Translations under genes and position numbers: made by a program
Part shown: piece by piece, positions 1 to 5,455 of the stretch
How the letters are laid out: every line of letters starts with the position of its first letter
Numbering within the stretch: the first letter of the stretch is position 1
Notes under the pieces: model-generated
Seen by the model: the letters and a program-made list of their open reading frames with translations, nothing else
Databases searched by the model: none
What the model was told of the DNA's origin: nothing
Source of the DNA: Bacillota bacterium
GTDB taxonomy: Bacteria > Bacillota > Desulfitobacteriia > Desulfitobacteriales > JAJXUE01
DNA: 6,452 bases
Direction: 5' to 3'
Assembly (NCBI GenBank): GCA_021786555.1
Contig: JAJYNB010000221.1
Location: 1 to 6,452 of the forward strand

Positions 1-2
1 TG

Positions 3-37
3 CAGTATTCTGAATTCTGACTACTGACTCCTGAATA
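3..37. repeat. Degenerate heptanucleotide tandem repeat upstream of the operon
   Basis: Four consecutive 7-nt units are visible at 10-37: CTGAATT, CTGACTA, CTGACTC and CTGAATA, with a degenerate unit (CAGTATT) before them at 3-9. The consensus is CTGAMTN. The array ends about 20 nt before the ATPase ribosome binding site and probably continues left of the window. Heptameric short tandem repeats in intergenic DNA are known from several bacterial groups. The function here is unknown, and no protein-coding reading is supported for this stretch. Confidence 0.7.
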
Positions 38-55
38 CTTGATGCAAGACCAAGC

Positions 56-61
56 AGGTGA
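56..61 (+). promoter_or_regulatory. Ribosome binding site deciding the ArsA-like ATPase start
   Basis: AGGTGA matches the distal part of the Shine-Dalgarno consensus (GGAGGTGA) and lies 5 nt before the GTG at 67. The in-frame GTG at 58 lies inside this motif and has no purine-rich site of its own, so 67 is the preferred start. Confidence 0.5.
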
Positions 62-66
62 GTAGT

Positions 67-1008
67 GTGCCGGGAAGTTTCCTGACGGGCCAAAAGTTCA
101 TCTTATTCAGCGGCAAGGGCGGGGTGGGTAAAACGACCTGCGCCGCGGCCACTGCCCTGCATGCGGCTGACAGGGGCAAAAAAACGCTGCTCTTTTCCAC
201 CGACCCGGCCCATTCCCTGGCTGACAGTTTGGGAAGCTCACTTCCCAAGGGTGTGATTGGGCCTGTTGCAGGCGTAAAAAATCTGTGGGCAGTGGAGATT
301 GACGCGGAACAGCAGCTGACGGAAGTAAAGAGTCAGTACGGCGCAGAGTTTGTCGAGTTCCTGGTCGCTGCTACTTATCTGGACAGGGGAGATGTGGAGG
401 ACAGCCTGGACCTGGATGTGCCGGGAATAGATGAATTAATGGGGTTAAAGGCCGTGATGGATTTTATGGACAGCAGCGAGTTTGAGCTCTTTATCTGGGA
501 TACAGCTCCTACCGGACATACTTTACGCTTACTGGCCCTGCCCGAAACCTTTGACCGGTGGATAAAGCTCTTGGCCCGCCTGCGGTGGAAGTACAAGAGT
601 TTTATTTCGACTCTTTCCGGCAGGCGGGTGCAGGACCCGGCTGACGACTTGCTTTTTGTGTTAAAGAAAACCGTAAAACGGGTAAACGCCCTTTTGCAGA
701 ACCAGGAGCAGAGTAAGTTAGTGTTGGTGAGCCTGCTGGAGCAGATGGTGCTGGCGGAAACCAAGCGACTGGCATCCAGCTTGCGGGGAAGAAAAATTCC
801 CGTGCGCAGTCTGGTACTAAACAGGGTTATGGGACTGCCGAAGGAATGCCCTTTTTGCTGCCAGGTTTACGAAGGACAGCAGAAAATAATGCAGGAGGCA
901 CTGCGGACTTTTGCCGGCTGGGACATCCGGCGGGTGCCCATGGATCCGGGAGGCATAAAGGGGACAGAGGGGCTGCGCAGGGCGGCGGAGTCTATGTTTG
1001 GGGGGTAA
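67..1008 (+). CDS. ArsA/Get3-type (TRC40-like) ATPase of the gas vesicle operon
   Basis: Predicted cytosolic P-loop ATPase of the ArsA/Get3 family, 313 residues from GTG 67. GTG 58 would add three residues, and an in-frame stop at 40-42 excludes any earlier start. The deviant Walker A GKGGVGKT is at residues 16-23, the switch I motif DPAHSL at 46-51, and the DTAPTGHT family signature at 145-152. A CPFC motif sits at 261-264, where Get3 proteins carry the CxxC that binds zinc at the dimer interface. The length fits a single-domain homodimer rather than the tandem two-domain ArsA arsenite pump ATPase. Family members bind hydrophobic protein segments (Get3) or energise anion efflux (ArsA). No arsB, arsR or arsD is nearby. 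The gene ends 3 nt before the CDC48-like gene and is first in a gas vesicle operon, so a role in handling a hydrophobic vesicle protein is inferred, not shown. The family assignment is firm; the substrate is unknown. Confidence 0.93.
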   Translation: MPGSFLTGQKFILFSGKGGVGKTTCAAATALHAADRGKKTLLFSTDPAHSLADSLGSSLPKGVIGPVAGVKNLWAVEIDAEQQLTEVKSQYGAEFVEFLVAATYLDRGDVEDSLDLDVPGIDELMGLKAVMDFMDSSEFELFIWDTAPTGHTLRLLALPETFDRWIKLLARLRWKYKSFISTLSGRRVQDPADDLLFVLKKTVKRVNALLQNQEQSKLVLVSLLEQMVLAETKRLASSLRGRKIPVRSLVLNRVMGLPKECPFCCQVYEGQQKIMQEALRTFAGWDIRRVPMDPGGIKGTEGLRRAAESMFGG

Positions 1009-1011
1009 GCG

Positions 1012-3120
1012 GTGGATAAGGCTGAGGAACTGGTCTTGGTGGCGGCTGAGGCTTTGGCGCGGGACATGGGCAGGACCATTGCCCGGCTGGACCCAGCAGC
1101 TCTAAATGGGCAGGACCTGGGTACCGGGGATGTAATTAAAATCAAAGGGAAAAGGGAAACGGTGGCCAGGGTGATGCCGTCACCACCGGAAAACCGGGGT
1201 GAACCGGAGCTGATTTTGATGGACGGAATGATCCGGGAAAACGCCTTGGCGGGTTTAGGCGAAAAAGTAACGGTGAGTAAAACTCAGTGCCAGTCCGCTA
1301 AAACGGTGGTCCTGGAACCGGTGGGCAAGCAGGGGGTTAAGAGCAGCGACTACTTAGTCAGACTCTTGGAAGGCCTGGTTATGGTCAAAGGAGATAAACT
1401 TCGGGTCAATTTGTTTGGCAGCCGGACCCAGGAAGTAAGAGTCTGTGACACTTTGCCTGCCGGAGTGGTGCAAATCGGGCGGGATACGGAGATTAAGCTC
1501 AAGGCTTTGACTGGGCAGCCTGAGGAACAAAGGGTCGCCTATGAGGATATCGGCGGCCTGGAGAGCGAACTCATGCGGGTGCGGGAAATAATTGAGCTGC
1601 CTTTAAAATATCCGGAGGTCTTTGAACGGCTGGGAATTGAACCGCCGCAAGGGGTGCTGCTCAGTGGGCCGCCTGGTACGGGCAAGACTCTTATCGCCAG
1701 GGCTGTGGCCAGAGAGTCCAAGGCCAGCTTTTTTCATATCAACGGGCCGGAAATCATTCATAAGTACTATGGAGAAAGCGAGGCCAGGTTGAGAGAGATC
1801 TTCGAGGCAGCCCAGCGAAGAGCGCCCAGCATAATTTTTCTGGATGAAATAGATGCAGTTGCCCCAAAACGGGAGGAAGTCCACGGTGAAGTGGAAAAAA
1901 GAGTGGTGGCGCAGCTTCTTGGCTTGATGGACGGGCTGAAATCCCGCGGCCAGGTGATCGTCATCGGAGCGACAAATATTCCCAATGCCCTGGACCCAGC
2001 CCTGCGCCGCCCTGGCAGGTTCGACCGGGAAATAAACATTGGGATTCCAGATGAAAGAGGCAGGCTGAAGATTTTACAGATTCATACCAGGGGCATGCCC
2101 CTGGCGGAGGACGTGGAGCTGGAAAAACTGGCCCGGAGAACCCATGGCTATGTGGGAGCAGACCTGGCAGCCTTGTGCAAGGAAGCGGGGATGGGCTGCC
2201 TGCGGCAGGTCTTCCCTGCCCTGGGCAGCGGTCCGGTTGCCCTGGAAAACCTGTGGCAGTTGAAAGTGGAAATGCAGCATTTTCTGACTGCCCTGCGGGA
2301 GGTAGAACCTACAGTCACCAGGGAGGTCTGTGTGGAGCTGCCCAATGTCAGCTTCGAGCAGATAGGAGGGCTGGCGGAAATAAAGGAAAAGTTGGCCGAA
2401 GCGGTGGAATGGCCGTTGAAATATCCTGAGCTGTTTGAGAGAGCGGGCATGGACGCGGCCAAAGGGGTGCTGTTTTACGGTCCGCCGGGGACTGGCAAAA
2501 CTTTAATGGCCAAGGCTTTGGCTAAACAGTGTGAGGTTAATTTTATTTCTGTGAAAGGCCCAGCCCTGATGTCAAAATGGGTGGGCGAGTCAGAAAAAGG
2601 AGTTAGAGAGGTTTTCCGTAAGGCCCGCCTGGCTTCCCCGTGCATAATCTTCTTCGACGAGCTGGATGCTCTGGTGCCGCAGCGCGGCAGAGGAGGGGGG
2701 GATCCCACGGCGGAAAGGGTGTTGAGCCAGATCCTAACTGAAATGGACGGCATTGAGGAAATGCGCGGGGTGACGGTCATGGGCGCCACCAACAGAATTG
2801 ATATGATTGACCCGGCCCTGCTCAGGCCCGGCAGGTTTGACCTGCACCTGGAATTCCCTTACCCGGACCGGGAGGCACGGTTGGAAATCTTGAAGATACA
2901 CTGTGCGGGCAAGCCGGTTGCCGACGAGGTGGATCTGAAAGGCATGCAGGAACAAACTGAAGGATTCAGCGGTGCGGAGATTGCCAATCTTTGCCGTAAA
3001 GCGGCCCTGTTGGCAGTAAGGGCCATGATCAGACAGGGAAACCAGTCGCCCGACGGGCTCAAGATCGGGCAGCAGCATTTTCATCTGGCTCTGAAAGAAC
3101 TGGGCCGGGAGAGGAGATGA
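1012..3120 (+). CDS. CDC48/VAT-type tandem AAA ATPase
   Basis: A 702-residue type II AAA protein starting at GTG 1012, 3 nt after the preceding stop, with only a G-rich tract upstream as a ribosome binding site. Domain order matches Cdc48/p97/VAT: an N-terminal double-psi barrel (about 12-100, ending near residue 105), a CDC48 domain 2 (about 110-165), AAA ring D1 (about 180-400) and D2 (about 445-690). D1 has Walker A GPPGTGKT at 219-226, Walker B IIFLDE at 274-279 and arginine fingers R333 and R336 in RRPGRFD. D2 has Walker A at 490-497, Walker B IIFFDE at 545-550 and R605/R608 in LRPGRFD. Pore loops are aromatic in both rings (KYYGE at 251-255; KWVGE at 522-526), as in archaeal VAT. All residues expected for ATP hydrolysis are present in both rings, so it is probably an active unfoldase or segregase. 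The family usually runs about 730-800 residues; this one is slightly short with a minimal C-terminal tail. It is 4 nt from the downstream gvpF-like gene, so a role in gas vesicle assembly or turnover is inferred from context. It is not GvpN, which is a single-ring MoxR-type AAA+ protein. Confidence 0.95.
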   Translation: MDKAEELVLVAAEALARDMGRTIARLDPAALNGQDLGTGDVIKIKGKRETVARVMPSPPENRGEPELILMDGMIRENALAGLGEKVTVSKTQCQSAKTVVLEPVGKQGVKSSDYLVRLLEGLVMVKGDKLRVNLFGSRTQEVRVCDTLPAGVVQIGRDTEIKLKALTGQPEEQRVAYEDIGGLESELMRVREIIELPLKYPEVFERLGIEPPQGVLLSGPPGTGKTLIARAVARESKASFFHINGPEIIHKYYGESEARLREIFEAAQRRAPSIIFLDEIDAVAPKREEVHGEVEKRVVAQLLGLMDGLKSRGQVIVIGATNIPNALDPALRRPGRFDREINIGIPDERGRLKILQIHTRGMPLAEDVELEKLARRTHGYVGADLAALCKEAGMGCLRQVFPALGSGPVALENLWQLKVEMQHFLTALREVEPTVTREVCVELPNVSFEQIGGLAEIKEKLAEAVEWPLKYPELFERAGMDAAKGVLFYGPPGTGKTLMAKALAKQCEVNFISVKGPALMSKWVGESEKGVREVFRKARLASPCIIFFDELDALVPQRGRGGGDPTAERVLSQILTEMDGIEEMRGVTVMGATNRIDMIDPALLRPGRFDLHLEFPYPDREARLEILKIHCAGKPVADEVDLKGMQEQTEGFSGAEIANLCRKAALLAVRAMIRQGNQSPDGLKIGQQHFHLALKELGRERR

Positions 3121-3124
3121 GGGG

Positions 3125-3877
3125 ATGGCGGTTCCCGGCAGATATCTCTACTGCGTGATTCCCTGCACTGAAGAGCGGGAATTCGGCAAAATCGGGGTGG
3201 GTGATGTGCCGGCCAGGGTGTACACCCTTCACTATCAGGATTTAGCCCTTTTGGTCAGTAACGTGCCTGTGAAGCCGTATGACCCAACTCGCAAAAATGC
3301 CCTGGCCCACGAAAAGGTGATTGCTCAGGCGATGCGGGAGTTTCCGGTTATCCCCATGAGTTTCGGCCTGGTTTGCCGGGATGAGCACAAAGCGAAAAAG
3401 CTTTTGAGCGACAACTACACGGGATTCAAGGAGAAGCTGGAACTGTTCGAGGATAAGATGGAAGTGGGCTTGAAGGTCTGGTGGAAGAAGGAAAACTTCC
3501 AGCCGGAAATGTTCAGGCATGAGCCGCGCCTGACAGAGTTGAAGCGGTACATCGAGGGGAAATCCAGCGGAAACGCTTACATGATGACGGTTGAATTCGG
3601 CAAGGCGGTGGAGGCGGCGGCCAATGAACTGCGCAAGAAGTATGAACAGGAGATCTTCAAGCCCCTGCAGCAGTTGTCTGTTGATGCCAGGCTGAATAAG
3701 CTGATCAATGAGCTTATGGTGTTCAACAGTGCCTTCCTGATTGAAAAAGCCCGGGAGCAGGAGTTCGACTTAAAAGTCAATGACCTTTACCTGGTGCATC
3801 AAAAGATATTGCAGTTTAAGTATACGGGTCCTTGGCCCCCGTACAATTTTGTGGATATCCGCATTAGTGATGTCTAA
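3125..3877 (+). CDS. gvpF: Gas vesicle protein GvpF/GvpL family (copy 1)
   Basis: A 250-residue GvpF/L protein. The ATG at 3125 is preceded by AGGAG at 3112-3116 (8 nt spacing), which lies inside the end of the CDC48-like gene, suggesting translational coupling. Family hallmarks are the N-terminal strand RYLYCVI (6-12), the segment around AHEKVI (61-66) followed by FPVIPMSFGLV (73-83), the FNSAFLI stretch (200-206), and the C-terminal signature GPWPPYNF (235-242). GvpF structures show two ferredoxin-like alpha/beta domains. In known systems GvpF and GvpL bind GvpA and act as accessory or chaperone-like proteins in early vesicle formation. Being first of the gvp genes and directly before gvpG matches the F position in B. 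megaterium and Streptomyces clusters. F and L cannot be separated with certainty by sequence reading alone. No truncation or frameshift is seen. Confidence 0.93.
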   Translation: MAVPGRYLYCVIPCTEEREFGKIGVGDVPARVYTLHYQDLALLVSNVPVKPYDPTRKNALAHEKVIAQAMREFPVIPMSFGLVCRDEHKAKKLLSDNYTGFKEKLELFEDKMEVGLKVWWKKENFQPEMFRHEPRLTELKRYIEGKSSGNAYMMTVEFGKAVEAAANELRKKYEQEIFKPLQQLSVDARLNKLINELMVFNSAFLIEKAREQEFDLKVNDLYLVHQKILQFKYTGPWPPYNFVDIRISDV

Positions 3878-3883
3878 GCCTGC

Positions 3884-3890
3884 GGGGTGA
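3884..3890 (+). promoter_or_regulatory. Ribosome binding site deciding the gvpG start
   Basis: GGGGTGA lies 5 nt before ATG 3896. The alternative upstream in-frame GTG at 3887 overlaps this motif and lacks its own site, so the ATG is preferred. Confidence 0.55.
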
Positions 3891-3895
3891 GCAGT

Positions 3896-4162
3896 ATGTT
3901 TGTAGTAGACGATTTGCTTTTATGGCTGCCGGGAAAGGCCCTGGTCTGGGTGTTTAAGGAGCTATACAACCATGTCATGGCTGAGTGGCGGGACCCAAAC
4001 ACCATCCGGCAGCAGCTCCTGGAGCTGCAGCTCCTGTATGAAATGGACGAAATGAGCCTGGAGGAGTACGAGTTGAGGGAAACGCAGCTCTTAATGAGGC
4101 TGCGTCAGGCAGCTGAGGTAGAATATAGCGCTGCTGAAGGCGGGGAAGATGACTCTGACTGA
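3896..4162 (+). CDS. gvpG: Gas vesicle protein GvpG
   Basis: An 88-residue small helical protein. From ATG 3896 it begins MFVVDDLLL, closely matching the usual GvpG opening (MF-[LI]-[LV]-DDLLL) and supporting this start over GTG 3887. The conserved GKALVWVFKEL segment follows (16-26), then a Leu/Glu/Gln-rich helix (about 40-75) that looks coiled-coil-prone, and an acidic tail ending EGGEDDSD. GvpG is an accessory protein needed for vesicle formation in haloarchaea and bacteria and is reported to interact with GvpF/L-type proteins. Its biochemical activity is not established. It sits between two GvpF/L genes, the conserved F-G-L order, with 18 nt before it and 23 nt after it. Confidence 0.92.
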   Translation: MFVVDDLLLWLPGKALVWVFKELYNHVMAEWRDPNTIRQQLLELQLLYEMDEMSLEEYELRETQLLMRLRQAAEVEYSAAEGGEDDSD

Positions 4163-4170
4163 CGCCGGAC

Positions 4171-4178
4171 AGGAGGGG
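4171..4178 (+). promoter_or_regulatory. Strong ribosome binding site for the extended GvpL
   Basis: AGGAGGGG lies 7 nt before GTG 4186. It supports translation of the whole N-terminal extension rather than an internal start near the conserved GvpF/L domain. Confidence 0.65.
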
Positions 4179-4185
4179 TGGAAGG

Positions 4186-5277
4186 GTGAACCGCAAAGAT
4201 GGTCCAGGGTCCTGGCAGGAAGCTCTGGTCCTGGACCTGGAACAGATGATGGGCGAACTCAGGGCCGAGGTGCTGGCTGAATACCGCCAGCAGATTAAGG
4301 ATAGGCTGCGGCGGGAAGTGGAAAAACGGCTTTCGCAGGCTTTGGGATCTGACGATTTCGGGCTGCAGGAAGCACCAGTTGGCGCCGACTTCTGCGCTGA
4401 TGATTTCCCCGGTGGACCGGAGGTCACAGTCATGGCCGGGATCAGGGAGGGGAGCGCACCCAGCTCTACCCAGACATGGTCTCCAGGCGCTGAATTGCTC
4501 TATACATACTGCTTTATCAGGGAAGGCAACCCGGACTTGGGCGCTCTGGAGGGTATTGCCGAAGGTACATGTTGCTGCGTGGTCAGGCAGGGACATGTGG
4601 CTGCGGTTTTAAGTCCCGTTGGCGAAGAAGAATTTGGCGAGGAAGCATTGGAGGCTAAACTGAAAGATACAGAATGGGTCAAAGAAAAGGTGCAGGCCCA
4701 CCAACGGGTAATCGAGCAAATAATGCTGGCCGGGCCAGTGATTCCGCTCAAGTTCTGTACTATCTTCCGGGGAGCGGGGCGGGTAGAGGATTTCCTGCGT
4801 CGCAACAACCTGGCCCTGACCCAACTACTGATGGAACTGCAGGGGATGGAAGAATGGGGAGTGAAGCTCTACTGCCACCGCACCGAATTACTGAATACTG
4901 TCGGGGCGGGCAGGGGAACTGAGGAGGCTGGCTCTGCCCAGGGGGCAGGATATATGAAGCGTAAGCGCCTGGAACGGCTGGTGGAGGAAGAGGCTGAGCG
5001 GGTGCTGGACAACGCTACTGAGGAAATGTTCGACTCGCTGAAGCCCATGGCGAAGCGGTGGGTGGTAAACGAGCCCCTAAGCAGGGAAGTGACCGGGCGA
5101 CAAGAGGAAATGATCACGCATGTTGTTTTTCTGCTGAAAAAGTCTCACGTTGCAGATTTTTGCCGTATTATAGAAGACTTGGAGAATAAATTATCAGACT
5201 TGGGTATAGTCATCGAAGCTACAGGTCCCTGGCCGCCGTACAATTTTGCCGAATTCCAGGAGGTGCCCAATGAATGA
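4186..5277 (+). CDS. gvpL: Gas vesicle protein GvpF/GvpL family (copy 2) with N-terminal extension
   Basis: A 363-residue protein starting at GTG 4186 behind a strong Shine-Dalgarno site. The GvpF/L domain starts at about residue 103 (ELLYTYCF, 103-110), continues through AHQRVI (171-176) and GPVIPLKFCTIF (183-194), and ends with the signature GPWPPYNF (347-354). Residues 1-55 form a charged, Leu-spaced helix (for example EYRQQIKDRLRREVEKRL, 32-49) likely to form a coiled coil. Residues 56-102 are a Gly/Pro/Ser/acidic linker. A second Gly-rich insertion (about 239-256) lies mid-protein. Typical GvpF/L proteins are about 210-280 residues, so the N-terminal 100 residues are extra. A CCC run occurs at 129-131. 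The gene lies between gvpG and a GvpS-like gene, the L position in B. megaterium. Its stop overlaps the next start by 8 nt. Role inferred from the family: accessory or chaperone-like protein for the shell protein. The extension's function is unknown. Confidence 0.9.
   Translation: MNRKDGPGSWQEALVLDLEQMMGELRAEVLAEYRQQIKDRLRREVEKRLSQALGSDDFGLQEAPVGADFCADDFPGGPEVTVMAGIREGSAPSSTQTWSPGAELLYTYCFIREGNPDLGALEGIAEGTCCCVVRQGHVAAVLSPVGEEEFGEEALEAKLKDTEWVKEKVQAHQRVIEQIMLAGPVIPLKFCTIFRGAGRVEDFLRRNNLALTQLLMELQGMEEWGVKLYCHRTELLNTVGAGRGTEEAGSAQGAGYMKRKRLERLVEEEAERVLDNATEEMFDSLKPMAKRWVVNEPLSREVTGRQEEMITHVVFLLKKSHVADFCRIIEDLENKLSDLGIVIEATGPWPPYNFAEFQEVPNE
5258..5265 (+). promoter_or_regulatory. Ribosome binding site of the GvpS-like gene, inside gvpL
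   Basis: AGGAGGTG, a near-perfect Shine-Dalgarno, lies 4 nt before ATG 5270 (6 nt counting from AGGAGG). It sits within the last codons of the upstream gvpL. It fixes the start at 5270 rather than the in-frame TTG at 5246. Confidence 0.75.
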
Positions 5278-5455
5278 GCTGGTCCGGGCCAAAGAGGTTA
5301 CCCTGCTGGAAGTCTTAGACCGCATCCTGGATAAAGGTGTGGTGATCCGGGGAGATATCACTATCTCAGTGGCGGATGTGGATTTGATTTACCTGGGACT
5401 GGAGCTGGTCCTGACCTCCGTGGACCGACTGCGGGAAAGGGATGCCCATGGTTAG
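5270..5455 (+). CDS. gvpS: Small GvpA/J/S-family gas vesicle protein, GvpS-like
   Basis: A 61-residue GvpA-family protein. The conserved core is LLEVLDRILDKGVVI (12-26), followed by RGDITISVADVDLIYLGLEL (27-46) and SVDRLRERD. This is the helix-strand-strand-helix pattern of the gas vesicle shell fold. The GDITISVADVDLIYLGL stretch matches S/J-type minor members (B. megaterium GvpS-like) better than the major shell protein GvpA, which has a D-x-W-x-R-V-S-L-V-G-I-E motif. Context between gvpL and gvpK also fits GvpS. Minor homologues are thought to sit at vesicle tips or help nucleate assembly. It overlaps gvpL by 8 nt and the next gene by 8 nt, so translation of all three is probably coupled. 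GvpJ is the main alternative name. Family membership is confident; the letter is less so. Confidence 0.88.
   Translation: MNELVRAKEVTLLEVLDRILDKGVVIRGDITISVADVDLIYLGLELVLTSVDRLRERDAHG
5433..5441 (+). promoter_or_regulatory. Purine-rich ribosome binding site of the third GvpF/L gene
   Basis: GGGAAAGGG precedes two in-frame ATGs at 5442 and 5448. The second GGG is 6 nt before 5448, and the first GGG is 6 nt before 5442. The weak match leaves the choice open. The 5448 start puts the conserved aromatic strand (RYYVFGL) at the very N-terminus, as is common in the family. Confidence 0.4.

Noticed and set aside
375..764. Long open frame on the minus strand inside the ArsA-like gene (129 codons), and similar minus-strand frames elsewhere, including 5781-6389 (202 codons) and 4105-4596 (163 codons).
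   Set aside because: They lie opposite clearly recognised genes, their translations are low-complexity or Ser/Arg/Pro-rich with no family motif, and they span gene boundaries. They are shadows of moderately GC-rich coding DNA.
67..1008. Reading the first gene as part of an arsenic resistance operon (arsA).
   Set aside because: No arsB, arsC, arsD or arsR is adjacent, the protein has only one ATPase domain, and it is embedded in a gas vesicle operon.
2175..2429. Plus-strand alternative-frame open frames inside the CDC48-like gene (2175-2429) and inside copy 2 of GvpF/L (4379-4612, 4674-4922).
   Set aside because: They are fully contained in well-supported genes, and their translations show no recognisable domain.
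1012..3120. Reading the AAA protein as GvpN.
   Set aside because: GvpN is a single-ring MoxR-type AAA+ protein of about 300-400 residues. This protein has a CDC48 N domain and two classical AAA rings.
3878..3895. Possible terminator or internal promoter in the gaps between gvp genes (3878-3895, 4163-4185, 6129-6144).
   Set aside because: The gaps are at most 23 nt and are filled by ribosome binding sites. No stem-loop with a T-run and no -35/-10 pair is visible.
4012..4034. Overlapping palindromes in gvpG: 8-bp arms around 4020 (4012-4028) and a perfect 14-bp palindrome at 4021-4034.
   Set aside because: The stretch codes for the repetitive helix QQLLELQLL using CAG, CTC, CTG and GAG codons, which generates such symmetry. 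There is no following T-run and it lies mid-gene, so it is not called as a terminator or operator.
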